A stretch of 64,000 bases of DNA, from contig NZ_VXJV01000008.1 in NCBI RefSeq assembly GCF_008692785.1, positions 124,001-188,000 of the forward strand, in the 5' to 3' direction. Both the position numbers and the translations under genes were made by a program. Under the pieces are notes generated by a model. It was not told the origin of the DNA. It searched no databases and saw only the letters and a program-made list of their open reading frames with translations. The DNA is from Salmonella enterica subsp. diarizonae (lineage in GTDB: Bacteria > Pseudomonadota > Gammaproteobacteria > Enterobacterales > Enterobacteriaceae). Positions within the stretch are counted from its first letter, which is position 1. Every line of letters starts with the position of its first letter. Shown here in pieces: positions 18,101 through 27,292 of the stretch.

Positions 18101-21100
18101 AATCATCGTGATGATTCCTTGCATGAATGGAAACCCCGGTTGTGGAGTGTCATGGTGCATACCGCTCAGGCATTGGATCCTGTAGAGGGTATAAACAATA
18201 TCAGAAAAATATTACTATCCCGATTGTGGCACGATACATCAGTCGGCAAAATAGGTTTTTCATTCAGGCAGAAAAAAGTCAATGCCTATGAGAAAATATT
18301 TTCCTCTTCAGTTCACAAAGATTCATTTTCTGCAAATCTGCCGCCTCTTGAACTTCTGCCCTCTCGTGAAGAGTTAAGAGCAAGCAAAGCTGGACTGGAA
18401 TGTGTCAGGTTAAATGATAAATATGCCAGAATAGCGTTCTGTGTCTTAACGCCCGTTGAAAATATGTCCCCCCTGTCAAAGACAGTTCGGGAACTGGCGC
18501 TCATCCCTGATGCTGAAACCCGGATGTCTAAGGTGGTAGGGTACCTACTTGATGCGGAAAATAGTCAGGATAAGGAAAAATTTAACTATTATATCAGACT
18601 ATTGCTGCCTCCACTGATGAAGCCAGGAGCGTTATCAGGAATGGATGATAAATCAATGGCGCTTTATGCGAGTATTCTGGATACCGTGAGTCGAAGCGCG
18701 TTACTGGAACCGAAAATGGCAGAAAAAATTGTTCATACGTTGGTTAATCCGGATGAACTATTTTCTGTGATTCGTATCGCTTTACAGCGGAATTCTGCTC
18801 CCTGGATGCACTCAATATGGAGTGCATTGTACCATGCCACGAATAAATCGGAAAATATGACACTTGATAAGATAAAAGAAATTCTTTTATCCAATACCTA
18901 TAGTAATGAAATGATTGGGTCGTTAAAGTCTATTCGAGGCCTTATCCATCCATATGGTTACAATGCTTATAAAACCATCTTCAGACGCCCTGTTTCTGAC
19001 CATAAGAGACAACTACCACGACATTTTTTACCCGAACGGAGCCAAATATTACGATATAGCAATTCCACCAGGCTTCGTAATGAAATTGAACAGCATAAAA
19101 ACGTCGCTCCGGATGTGACAACGTCTCAATACATATCTTTAGGGGCCTTGTTTTCACGTCTTTTTGCTGATGGGGATGTCAGAAAACCTCTGGCGAGTAT
19201 TGAGCATAATAATATCCGAACGCCTCAAACGTTGGCTCAAAGTTTACAAGCGAGGAAAGAAAAGGAGCAATTGGCACTGAGTCAGTTTTATACTTCTGCT
19301 ACACTGGTAAAAGAAAGCGATTGGCTCCGTAATGATATTATCTCAACTCAACGTAATTTGTTACGAACAGATCTTTTGCTAAATGATTTTTGGTCTGAAG
19401 AGATGCGCCAGTATGCACCATCATTGATTGGACGTATTTTGCATTGTAATATTATCATTAGTAATAATGACGTAGTACGTAGTGTTGGTGGAAATTATCA
19501 GGATAAAGTACAGCTCATTGAAACTGCTGAAGGATATATTCCTCAGCATGCTAAAGATACTGATTATAAGCCTGCACCATTTTTTACTGCTTTACTCTCG
19601 GCATTACCCGATAAGTTACATAGCGAATTAACAGATGCACTTCGCAAAAAGACAGGAAAAACTCTGGCCCATTTGAAACCTGAAGAACAGATCGCGAAGT
19701 TGCTCTCTGATTATATTGAAATAAATCCACAAGTAATAGATAAGCTAATTGAGGAAAGATCTGGTATTGATAATCATGAATTATCATATCTGGATGTATT
19801 GATGTCCAGAATTACCGGACAAAGCGAATCAAAACATGGCGATCTTGATTTTTACGAATTTCTTTATTTATCTACACGAATTTTCCATGTGGACAATAAT
19901 GATATACAAGAAAAAATACTATCTGTCATGTTAAGAAAGGATATTATCCAGAAGATGTTGAGGTTAGAAAAAAATTATGGCGTGATGACAACATATCTTG
20001 GACTACTACAAGTTGCATCTAACAAAAATAAAATAAGTAGTGACGGCATCATGACTATTTTCAACTTTCTTGCTGATAAGAATTCGTTTTTTATTAAAAG
20101 AATTATCGATAGCAAAGATGGCGAGCAGCTTTTCAGTTCTTATGTTTCTCTGTTGGATTACGCCATCGATTTCATTGCGAAAAGTAAAACCAATACTGAC
20201 GAGGAATTCAAACGTGTGGTTGGGGAGATGAAATCTCAACTTCGTCAGAAATGGCTGAATATGGATGTGTTTAAAAAACTTGTCAGTAAAAAACAGCGGC
20301 GTGATTATAAAAAATTCATCTCTCTGTTGCATCATCGTGAATTAACGCCTACCTCCATGGAGTTCGATTCTGAACAGAAAAAAAGACGTCTCGACTTCAG
20401 GAAAAAAGTGCTCAGGACGTCACACCGCATAAATAAGTCTATTCATATGGAGCCTGAAAATAGACAACCACACAGTACAGAGATAACCTCTCTGGGCTTA
20501 TTACGATTTGCACAAAAATACTTCCATACCAGTATTATTGAGCCTGAGCGCATCTACAGGATTGAGCAAGAAGCTATCAGCATAGTTAAATCTGCAATTA
20601 TTCAACAAGTTAAAAAAGAGGTAATAACAATCATCTCTCAGCAGTACCTTGATGCAGCGAATGATATATTGAGTCGTTACCCCGGTAATTTCGAAGCCAT
20701 TGACCAGGCCGACAAATTACGTAACGAAGCTAAGAATCCATCTAAAGAGATCGTTGACAAAATTGCCAGTGAACTGGCGGAACAGTTTTTTAGGGAAAGA
20801 GAGCAGGATTATATTCCCGTTCTTCGGCAGATAATTTCCAGTCATGCGAATTTGCTTCCTTTTATGCAAACGTGGGATGAGCAAGAAGAACGGATGGTCG
20901 TTCCTCGTTATGCGAGTTATATTTCATCCAGCCCAGCATTCAACCTTTTAATTCAGGATGTTATCGTCGGTGATCATGCTTCTGAACACAAAGAGCCAAT
21001 GATGCCCAACAGCGAACTTTCTGTTGAGGATTGTGCGAGAGTATCCAAATTAATTGATGCGAGTAAGGATGTATCGGGTATAAATGCAGATGGTCAATAT

Positions 21101-22645
21101 ACAACGGAGGAATTGTATATTGACCAGTATCGAAATAAAACAGGCCAGACTAATGCCTGGATTAGCAAAAATAAACGTCTCCGTCTTAATCATAAATATC
21201 CGCATACAAGAGATATTAAGATATTTTCCGACGAGAATATTTTTCCTGCACAAAGTGAACGAGCACAACAATCATTCAGTAAAACGCTAAAGAATAGTAC
21301 GAGAAACAGTCTGGAAGATAGTGACCGAACTAAAATTACAGGAGAAACCGGAGGAATTCGTGTTCCAACAATTGTATCGCATGCAAATTCTCTGAACACA
21401 ATGTCTCTACCTAATGGCATACAAAATAATGTTAATGCTTCGGTGGATACTGGAAATGAAAGAGTTAAAGTAACGAATTCTCTTGTAGAGAACCCTCTCA
21501 CTACTGAAAAACTTAAACCTGACCTTTACTATTTACAACCTGTAGAGCATGAGCGAGAGTCCAGAGTGGCTCAAGCAGTTACTACCAATGGCGCGTTAAG
21601 TTATCACGCTATTTCATCCACGTATGCCATTGACAAAAAAGATGTAAAAAAATTACAAGACAAACCTTACTCTCCAGCTCTGATTAATGATAAAAAAATG
21701 AAAGAGAATGTTCTACCGATGTCTAAACCACAATCGTTTCAATATTTTCAATATGATAAATCAATAACTGAAAATGAGATTAAGAAAAAATTTGAAGTGG
21801 AGAGGAATAAAGCCCAAACGCCTAATTTTACTTTTGATGGATATGTTGAGGGTATAAACCAGAAATCTATCAACGAAAAAGCGTTAGTTAGAGACGCGAT
21901 ACAAAAATTAAATGCGGAATATATTGAATGGGAACGGGAAGTTAAAAATAATAGTATGGTATCTAACGATGCAGTGGAGACCAAAGCACATTATCAATGG
22001 AATGAACCTGCTCTTGGTAAAGAAGAGGTCCACATGAATAAAATTTTGAATGACACACATCTTTTGAATAAAGTACATAATACTGTAAAATTAAAATCGG
22101 AAAGTGAAAATAACGAAACCCACTCCCGTTGGGAAAGCAAAATAATTAGCGCTAATACGCTCACATCGCTTCCTGAAGATATCCGAAGCCGATATAAAGA
22201 TGGCTTTAATTCTGCTATAAAACATATTGAAGACAGTGCTAAAGCTATTGTTGAAACATCGCAGTTTGCCACTATCATAAAGCATGAGGCCGCTCTGGTT
22301 GATGCGGTTACATTTTCAGATAAAATGCAATCTAAGGACTCAACAGATACTACGGTCATAAAAGCTAATAGTGAAATTCATGATGCAGTCGATGCGAAGC
22401 GAAGTGAAATAGAAGAAGAAAGGGCTGAAAAGCATGAGAAGGCCTTAGACAAGGCCAGGGAAGAAGAGAAGAAAATAGAGGAAGAGAAGGAAAAAGCACA
22501 GAAAGAGAAGGATGCTTATAAGGCGTTAAAAAATGAGGAAGATGAGGAAAAATTGAAGCGGATGCAAAACATGAAAGAACCGACACAGGCAGAAAAACGT
22601 GCTGCAGCACTCAAGCGTTTTGAGCTTGTACCGGATTCTGTGTAA
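15191..22645 (+). CDS. Giant 2484-residue multidomain protein with Stv-like and OTU-like domains (unassigned)
   Basis: The frame is intact. I chose ATG 15191 because AAAGG lies nine bases upstream; an in-frame TTG at 15161 is weaker. There is no signal peptide. Residues 40-190 contain CYRLAVNAG (Cys49) and a later GKIFHTAYVHK. Residues 271-282 are 12 serines after an acidic run, then a Pro-rich linker. Residues about 340-540 resemble the Stv putative-adhesin domain: FVDVHG (His355), LNFLAPHD, MDMLTI and IILGSCRR (Cys533). Residues about 670-720 have an OTU-like GGNCFYHAI (Cys682) followed by LRHRIADQI. A long helical region follows, ending in a Lys/Glu-rich coiled coil (about 2400-2470). Codon use is much more AT-rich than the flanking genes, indicating transfer. 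No export system is linked. It could be a type III effector, an intracellular toxin or an anti-phage protein; I cannot tell which. Confidence 0.8.
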   Translation: MPQITAINSIESQNVMHGAPSAITALTTEQLLIKIDNVRLEERPAIPVCYRLAVNAGVVAGTISKETEDILSSIPGNYSENYQKIMGITVGNYFMHISKDHIVDSGIINLRNLRSGKIFHTAYVHKTINGEIIFLHNNNLTIDAILNKGMHSLPLQKGGLNVHILDDQKLRNLQDYLNQNIGFHFITTRDLETNLKKEYGFNHPCNLPCEHLTHNSEGEKLSSEQMMDVDVPGTSAQQANIPTIVYEFSAQNLPEKLSDIKPDDDDDIYTSSSSSSSSSSSSPCPSPPRVPDAEEIRRKEEHNKRVRWYQQKRFAELTKLHPDLASHIVTEMLPTGILLTRVKNSPTDILFVDVHGTYMNMKSGTMLKPEAIARGFTKTITIPKNLELNFLAPHDTILTEGPGSKDGNHVGITERALGATGKSCQIYSRLAAPDAMRPGIVYSEYNEKTAGTNETGKVVNYLLSSTSDDVDQTLCQLSILENRISCPDKMDMLTIAPKVGIFDEKYKVTTLEELLRVIQITNPQYKRIILGSCRRSYFSRDDSIYEYSLQTSDLPIDRQMPIRGDNKSAFIVEDYNILPNDDLMSIRNYIDREIRKNLAWTPDAGDFIPHVMMKLPDFQETGLQLNIFTPSLESGEYNHCVSYPENTEQSIRHEINLINYGDHYDLLTADNKIIDIPPGGNCFYHAIYNALTAEQKIKITGTPFIDLAIQNLRHRIADQILRDPSLWHLIPGLRSFIPANDSQMDEAQQNLPTHYTGTITRNVGYEHDEGIKLSINKVQLKKRPAHDQKVKTLTKRLPEAKKLTLHAAYAGKLMTETVLAEAERDGMLPARVDGMINAKDILSHYRQQSLRLMNQESFGVTGYEIARQMESRLEKLDSELSYLDHEGKRDEYNLLAASLFDIHPYDLKKMARESFPLMDRYCEMLDRVVTSGNLTPETLQQCLDALLHRHSDEKMPSIVTTLLIDGHFSTNHRDDSLHEWKPRLWSVMVHTAQALDPVEGINNIRKILLSRLWHDTSVGKIGFSFRQKKVNAYEKIFSSSVHKDSFSANLPPLELLPSREELRASKAGLECVRLNDKYARIAFCVLTPVENMSPLSKTVRELALIPDAETRMSKVVGYLLDAENSQDKEKFNYYIRLLLPPLMKPGALSGMDDKSMALYASILDTVSRSALLEPKMAEKIVHTLVNPDELFSVIRIALQRNSAPWMHSIWSALYHATNKSENMTLDKIKEILLSNTYSNEMIGSLKSIRGLIHPYGYNAYKTIFRRPVSDHKRQLPRHFLPERSQILRYSNSTRLRNEIEQHKNVAPDVTTSQYISLGALFSRLFADGDVRKPLASIEHNNIRTPQTLAQSLQARKEKEQLALSQFYTSATLVKESDWLRNDIISTQRNLLRTDLLLNDFWSEEMRQYAPSLIGRILHCNIIISNNDVVRSVGGNYQDKVQLIETAEGYIPQHAKDTDYKPAPFFTALLSALPDKLHSELTDALRKKTGKTLAHLKPEEQIAKLLSDYIEINPQVIDKLIEERSGIDNHELSYLDVLMSRITGQSESKHGDLDFYEFLYLSTRIFHVDNNDIQEKILSVMLRKDIIQKMLRLEKNYGVMTTYLGLLQVASNKNKISSDGIMTIFNFLADKNSFFIKRIIDSKDGEQLFSSYVSLLDYAIDFIAKSKTNTDEEFKRVVGEMKSQLRQKWLNMDVFKKLVSKKQRRDYKKFISLLHHRELTPTSMEFDSEQKKRRLDFRKKVLRTSHRINKSIHMEPENRQPHSTEITSLGLLRFAQKYFHTSIIEPERIYRIEQEAISIVKSAIIQQVKKEVITIISQQYLDAANDILSRYPGNFEAIDQADKLRNEAKNPSKEIVDKIASELAEQFFREREQDYIPVLRQIISSHANLLPFMQTWDEQEERMVVPRYASYISSSPAFNLLIQDVIVGDHASEHKEPMMPNSELSVEDCARVSKLIDASKDVSGINADGQYTTEELYIDQYRNKTGQTNAWISKNKRLRLNHKYPHTRDIKIFSDENIFPAQSERAQQSFSKTLKNSTRNSLEDSDRTKITGETGGIRVPTIVSHANSLNTMSLPNGIQNNVNASVDTGNERVKVTNSLVENPLTTEKLKPDLYYLQPVEHERESRVAQAVTTNGALSYHAISSTYAIDKKDVKKLQDKPYSPALINDKKMKENVLPMSKPQSFQYFQYDKSITENEIKKKFEVERNKAQTPNFTFDGYVEGINQKSINEKALVRDAIQKLNAEYIEWEREVKNNSMVSNDAVETKAHYQWNEPALGKEEVHMNKILNDTHLLNKVHNTVKLKSESENNETHSRWESKIISANTLTSLPEDIRSRYKDGFNSAIKHIEDSAKAIVETSQFATIIKHEAALVDAVTFSDKMQSKDSTDTTVIKANSEIHDAVDAKRSEIEEERAEKHEKALDKAREEEKKIEEEKEKAQKEKDAYKALKNEEDEEKLKRMQNMKEPTQAEKRAAALKRFELVPDSV
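16001..16036 (+). repeat. In-frame 9-bp serine-codon microsatellite
   Basis: TCTTCTTCC repeats three times in tandem, flanked by further TCN codons, giving 12 consecutive Ser codons inside the giant gene. A unit change would alter linker length without a frameshift. Confidence 0.85.
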
Positions 22646-22695
22646 ATGCCTTTTCTCAGAAGTGACCGTCCAGGCGGTCACCGAACCCGATAAAA

Positions 22696-22719
22696 AAAGC
22701 GCGTCTGTCGACGCGCTTT
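22696..22719. terminator. Bidirectional terminator between the giant gene and htpX
   Basis: Ten-base arms AAAGCGCGTC / GACGCGCTTT enclose TGTC, with an A run on the left and T-rich DNA on the right. A second GTGACCG/CGGTCAC hairpin lies at 22662-22681. The pair insulates the two convergent genes. Confidence 0.85.
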
Positions 22720-22739
22720 CTCTTTTCATTTGCCGCAGA

Positions 22740-23621
22740 TTACTTCAGGTATTCCCCACTGCGCAACGCTTCGATACGCTTATCTAACGGCGGGTGGGTC
22801 ATAAACAGCTCACTTAACGATTTTGATTTACCGTTAATACAAAACGCCATCATGCTGGTCGCCTCTTGCGGCTCATAGCTGGTTTTCAGGCGCTGCAACG
22901 CGGCAATCATTTTTTCGCGACCAACCAGCTTCGCCGATCCCGCATCGGCATGGAACTCGCGATAACGGGAGAACCACATGGTAATAATACTCGCCAGAAT
23001 ACCGAAAACCAGTTCCAGCACCATCGCAACGGCGAAATAAATTAGCGGATTGCCGTTACTCCCTTCGCCCTCATCACGGTTGCCGCCCAGAAAGCCAGCA
23101 GCAATTTGCGCGATAATACGCGAAATAAAGATAACGAAGGTGTTTACCACCCCCTGAATCAACGTCATTGTCACCATATCGCCATTGGCAATATGGCTGA
23201 TTTCATGGGCAATGACGGCTTCTGCTTCGTCAGGGCTCATGTTTTGCAACAGACCGGTACTCACAGCGACCAATGAGGCGTCACGGCGTGCGCCCGTCGC
23301 AAACGCGTTAATGTCCGGCGCATGGTAGATAGCAACCTGCGGCATGGCGATACCGGCCTGGCGCGCTTGCGTTGCTACGGTGTTCATCAACCAGCGTTCT
23401 CTTTCATTGCGAGGCTGTTCAATAACTTCCCCTCCTACGGATTTTAACGCCATCCATTTGGACATCAGCAATGAAATAAAAGAACCGCCAAAACCAAACA
23501 GCAGCGCCATGATCAGCAAGCCTTGTACGCTGCTCGACTGTATCCCCGTCAGGCTCAGAACCAGCCCGAAAACGACCATCACGGCCAGGTTCGTCAGCAG
23601 GAAGAGCGCGATTCGCATCAT
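22740..23621 (-). CDS. htpX: Inner-membrane zinc metalloprotease HtpX
   Basis: This 293-residue M48 peptidase has two N-terminal membrane helices (about 5-55), the zinc-binding HEISH motif in [14 protein letters not shown] (about residues 139-144) and further hydrophobic segments at about 155-215. HtpX degrades misfolded membrane proteins together with FtsH and is under Cpx envelope-stress control in E. coli. The length equals the E. coli protein. It is normally next to yebQ/kdgR; here the giant-gene block separates them. Confidence 0.97.
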   Translation of the reverse strand: MMRIALFLLTNLAVMVVFGLVLSLTGIQSSSVQGLLIMALLFGFGGSFISLLMSKWMALKSVGGEVIEQPRNERERWLMNTVATQARQAGIAMPQVAIYHAPDINAFATGARRDASLVAVSTGLLQNMSPDEAEAVIAHEISHIANGDMVTMTLIQGVVNTFVIFISRIIAQIAAGFLGGNRDEGEGSNGNPLIYFAVAMVLELVFGILASIITMWFSRYREFHADAGSAKLVGREKMIAALQRLKTSYEPQEATSMMAFCINGKSKSLSELFMTHPPLDKRIEALRSGEYLK

Positions 23622-23782
23622 AATTTTCTTTTAACCTCAATTTAACAAAGCGCACTATGCGATTACCCACATCGTATGGGTCTTATGACTATTTTCAAGC
23701 ATCATCAGGCTGTAAGTCACGAGAAAAACACAACTTTACATTTTGTAGCATTATACTGACGACTTTCTGCGCTTGTTAAAAA

Positions 23783-23810
23783 AAACAGGCACAATTTCTT
23801 GTGCCTGTTT
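23783..23810 (-). terminator. Intrinsic terminator of prc
   Basis: A perfect 12-bp stem AAACAGGCACAA / TTGTGCCTGTTT with a TTTC loop, followed on the minus strand by a long T run, lies five bases after the prc stop. Confidence 0.92.
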
Positions 23811-23814
23811 AGCG

Positions 23815-25863
23815 TTACTTACTGGCTGCCGCCTGCTCTGTTGGTTTTTCTTTTTCAAGATGCGCCAGGTCCAGAGCAATCTTCACCGTTTCATCAAGGT
23901 ACGGGTCTGGCTCCTGGTAATCCTTCGGCAGATCGTCCAGTTTCTTCAGCAACGGTTTACCCTCGCGTTTAAACCGATCATTGATACGCGCCAGACGCAT
24001 AGCGTCTTCTTCATTGTTCTCTTTCTCACGCTGCGCATAATTCAGGGAGACAATGTTACGTTTATCCTTCATGGCATTGAAACGTGCGATATCCTTCATG
24101 ATGTACTGGAACTCAGGATCTTTGGCGATACGCGCGTTGTGTTCTTTCAATAATTCCGGACCAAACGGAGTTAAATCACCCGATTTCGCGTACTTAGCCG
24201 CATCAATGCTATCCCACGGTAAGGCGTTATCTTCAAATTTTTCTCCGGTTTCCGTTTCTTCATTGCCTGTCGGCATGATGATATCCGGCGTGACCCCTTT
24301 GCGCTGCGTACTGCCGCCGTTGACACGGTAAAACTTCTGAATGGTGTACTGCACCGAGCCCAACGCAGGCCATTCCGGGCGAAGCATCTGATCGTAAATT
24401 CGATTTAACGAACGATATTGCTGTACCGTCCCTTTGCCGAAGGTCGGCTCACCGACAATCAGCGCGCGACCATAGTCCTGCATCGCGGCGGCGAAGATTT
24501 CCGATGCCGAGGCGCTGAAGCGATCGACCAGCACCACCAGCGGGCCTTTATAGTAGACCACGCCGTCGGTGTCGCTATCCTCACGCACCTTGCCGTTATT
24601 GTCGCGTACCTGCACTATCGGACCGGAAGGGATAAACAGACCGGAAAGCGAAACGGCTTCCGTCAGAGCCCCGCCACCGTTTGAACGCAGATCGATAACA
24701 ATGCTGTTAACGTTCTGTTTTTCCAATTTCTGAAGCTGAATTTTGACATCATCGGTCAAGCCAACATAGAAGCCAGGAATATCCAGTACGCCAACTTTCT
24801 CTTTGCCAACGGTTTTCACCGACATTTTAACCGCGCGATCTTCAAGACGAATCCGTTCACGCGTCAGCGTAACAATACGGGTTTTCGTCCCTTTCCCAGC
24901 AGGCAGAATTTCCAGACGGACCTTACTGCCTTTTGGCCCTTTGATCAGCGCCACTACATCGTCAAGACGCCAGCCGATCACGTCGACCATCGGTTTTCCG
25001 GTCTGTCCTACGCCAACGATACGATCGCCGACGCTAATCGACTTGCTCTTCGCGGCCGGGCCGCCGGCAACCAATGAGTTAATGACGGTGTAATCGTCAT
25101 CCATTTGCAGCACCGCGCCGATACCTTCCAGAGACAGACTCATTTCGGTATTAAACTGCTCGGTATTGCGGGGTGAAAGATAATTCGTATGCGGGTCGAT
25201 TTCACGCGCAAAAGCGGTCATCGCCAGCGAGAACACATCTTCACTGTTAGTCTGCGCCAGACGGCGAATAGCAAATTTGTAGCGACGCGTCAGGGTTTCG
25301 CGAATTTCTTTGTCGCTCTTGCCAGTGAGTTTCAGACTAAGCTCATCGAATTTCACTTTCCCATCCCACAGCGCATTTAGCTCAGCCTCATCTTTCGGCC
25401 AGGGCGCTTTACTGCGGTCCAGGTTAAACGTATCGTTTCCGGTGAAATCCATTGGCCGTTCCAGCACTTTTAGCGCGTACTGGTAACGTTCAAACCGGCG
25501 CTTTTGCGCCAGATTGTAGAGATCGTAAAAAACATCCAGCTTACCCGTGCGCAGCTCATCGCCTAACACGGTTTTCTTTTTCGCAAACTGCTCGACATCG
25601 CTCGCCAACAAAACGTTATGGCTATAGTCGAGGAGATTCAGATAGCGATCAAAAATCTTTGCCGAAAATGCCTGATCCAGATCGAACTGGCGATAGTGGG
25701 AGCGGGTAAAACGCGACGTTACGCGCTCGCTCACCGTCGCATGTTGCGTCTCTTCCTTCAATACGGGAATTTGATCGGCTCGCGTAATATCTTCCACGGC
25801 GAAGGACTGACCTGCTAATGCAAGCAGGCCAGCTAACGCGGTAAGCCTAAAAAAAGTGTTCAT
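23815..25863 (-). CDS. prc: Periplasmic tail-specific protease Prc (Tsp)
   Basis: This 682-residue S41 peptidase trims the C-terminus of FtsI, degrades SsrA-tagged periplasmic proteins and, with the adaptor NlpI, controls the hydrolase MepS. It has a signal peptide (MNTFFRLTALAGLLALAGQSFA), a PDZ domain (about 235-320) and the catalytic Ser/Lys region DRFSASASEIFAAAMQDYG...EPTFGKGTVQ. I chose ATG 25863 because it starts the signal peptide and gives the family length; the upstream in-frame start adds 16 unlikely residues. It lies 19 bases downstream of proQ. Confidence 0.97.
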   Translation of the reverse strand: MNTFFRLTALAGLLALAGQSFAVEDITRADQIPVLKEETQHATVSERVTSRFTRSHYRQFDLDQAFSAKIFDRYLNLLDYSHNVLLASDVEQFAKKKTVLGDELRTGKLDVFYDLYNLAQKRRFERYQYALKVLERPMDFTGNDTFNLDRSKAPWPKDEAELNALWDGKVKFDELSLKLTGKSDKEIRETLTRRYKFAIRRLAQTNSEDVFSLAMTAFAREIDPHTNYLSPRNTEQFNTEMSLSLEGIGAVLQMDDDYTVINSLVAGGPAAKSKSISVGDRIVGVGQTGKPMVDVIGWRLDDVVALIKGPKGSKVRLEILPAGKGTKTRIVTLTRERIRLEDRAVKMSVKTVGKEKVGVLDIPGFYVGLTDDVKIQLQKLEKQNVNSIVIDLRSNGGGALTEAVSLSGLFIPSGPIVQVRDNNGKVREDSDTDGVVYYKGPLVVLVDRFSASASEIFAAAMQDYGRALIVGEPTFGKGTVQQYRSLNRIYDQMLRPEWPALGSVQYTIQKFYRVNGGSTQRKGVTPDIIMPTGNEETETGEKFEDNALPWDSIDAAKYAKSGDLTPFGPELLKEHNARIAKDPEFQYIMKDIARFNAMKDKRNIVSLNYAQREKENNEEDAMRLARINDRFKREGKPLLKKLDDLPKDYQEPDPYLDETVKIALDLAHLEKEKPTEQAAASK

Positions 25864-25882
25864 GCCAGGCCTGGCCTCCGTT

Positions 25883-26569
25883 TCAGAACACCAGGTGTTC
25901 TGCGCGTACAATCAAAGACATACCCGAATTCAGCTGTACACGGACACCATCTTTGGTGATTTCTAATACGGTGGCATCCATCGCATTATTACCCGCTTTC
26001 ACCTTGAGGGACTGCCCTACGGTCAATACTGAAATATCAGAAACCGGCGTGTGCTTCTCTTCGCGAGGCGCACGCGGCGCTTTCGTCGTCGGTTTATCAG
26101 CGCGAGGCTTACGTTCAGCGCCTTCTTTACGACGCGCTACCGGGCGAGGTTTACGCTCGCGTCGCGGCGCGTCTTCTTTTTCGCCTGCCGCCGCGGCAGC
26201 TTCGCGTTTTTTCGCTTGCTGCTCTGCGCGCTGCGCCTGAACCCGGGCTTTAGCTTCTTCAAGCTGCTTACGAGCATGTTCGACATGCTGTTCTTCCAGC
26301 TCGCCGCACGGATTGCCATCAAGATCGACGCGCGTTGCGCCTGGCTTAACGCCGTACAGGTAACGCCAGCTTGAAGTATAAAGACGTAAAGCGGAACGAA
26401 GTTGCGTTTTGCTGAGGTTCATTTCGCCCCCAACTCGCTCTACCAGATCCTGAAAAATACCAATTTTCAGCGGGCGAGCTTCGCCTTCCGCACTAAAACA
26501 GTGAGGAAAACGCTCGGCCAGAAACGCGATAACTTCTTTACTGCTATTCAACTTAGGTTGATTTTCCAT
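25883..26569 (-). CDS. proQ: RNA chaperone ProQ
   Basis: This 228-residue global RNA-binding protein has an N-terminal FinO/ProQ domain (about residues 5-120, with [11 protein letters not shown] and [15 protein letters not shown]), a Lys/Arg/Ala-rich disordered linker and a C-terminal Tudor-like domain (about 180-228). In Salmonella ProQ binds hundreds of structured sRNAs and mRNA 3' ends. It is four residues shorter than the E. coli protein as I recall it, with the difference likely in the linker. It forms an operon with prc. Confidence 0.97.
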
Positions 26570-26666
26570 GAAATTTCCTGATTACAACGGACGTAGCCAA
26601 CAAGCCGCAGGCATGAACAGGCGTCATTATAATGACGCCATCAGTAATTGCTACGTTATCCGTTGA

Positions 26667-27164
26667 TTATCCTGCGACGCTCGCAAAGAATTTTTTGTAA
26701 TCCGTCGTTGCAAGCACGGTTTCAAGCTGTGCGACTAGCGTACGCAGGCCATGTTCATCTTCTTCGGTAAAACGGCCAAACGCCGTGCTATCTATATCCA
26801 GCACGCCGATAATCCGTTCGCCAACCGTGACAGGCAGCACAATTTCGGCGTTGCTGGCGGCATCACAGGCAATATGACCGTCAAACGCATGAACATCATC
26901 AATACGCTGAACCTTATTCTGCGCTACCGCTGCGCCGCACACGCCGCGACCAACCGGAATCCGCACACAGGCGATTCTCCCCTGAAACGGCCCCAACACC
27001 AGCGTATCACCTTCGAGGAGATAAAATCCTGCCCAGTTCACCTCAGTAAGGCGTTCGAACAGTAGCGCGCTGGTATTCGCCAGCGTGGCCAGAAAACTGG
27101 TTTCACCTGCCATTAACGACTGAAAATCACGGTTTAACGCCGCGTATAGCTCTGTTTTGCTCAT
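26667..27164 (-). CDS. msrC: Free methionine-(R)-sulfoxide reductase MsrC (YebR)
   Basis: This 165-residue GAF-fold enzyme reduces free methionine-R-sulfoxide using active-site cysteines. The conserved cysteines lie in RIACVRIP, GRGVCGAA and HIACDAASN (about residues 84, 94 and 118), and the C-terminal GVLDIDS motif of the family is present. Length matches E. coli YebR. It is divergent from letA. Confidence 0.94.
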   Translation of the reverse strand: MSKTELYAALNRDFQSLMAGETSFLATLANTSALLFERLTEVNWAGFYLLEGDTLVLGPFQGRIACVRIPVGRGVCGAAVAQNKVQRIDDVHAFDGHIACDAASNAEIVLPVTVGERIIGVLDIDSTAFGRFTEEDEHGLRTLVAQLETVLATTDYKKFFASVAG

Positions 27165-27292
27165 TATATAATCACTTCGTGGTCTTACTCCTCAACACAG
27201 GCTATTAAAATAAGCATTAAATGCGTTCTTGCTCAAGATTATTCCTGTCATGAGTTAAGATTACATTATTCTAACACTTTGATTCACGATAC

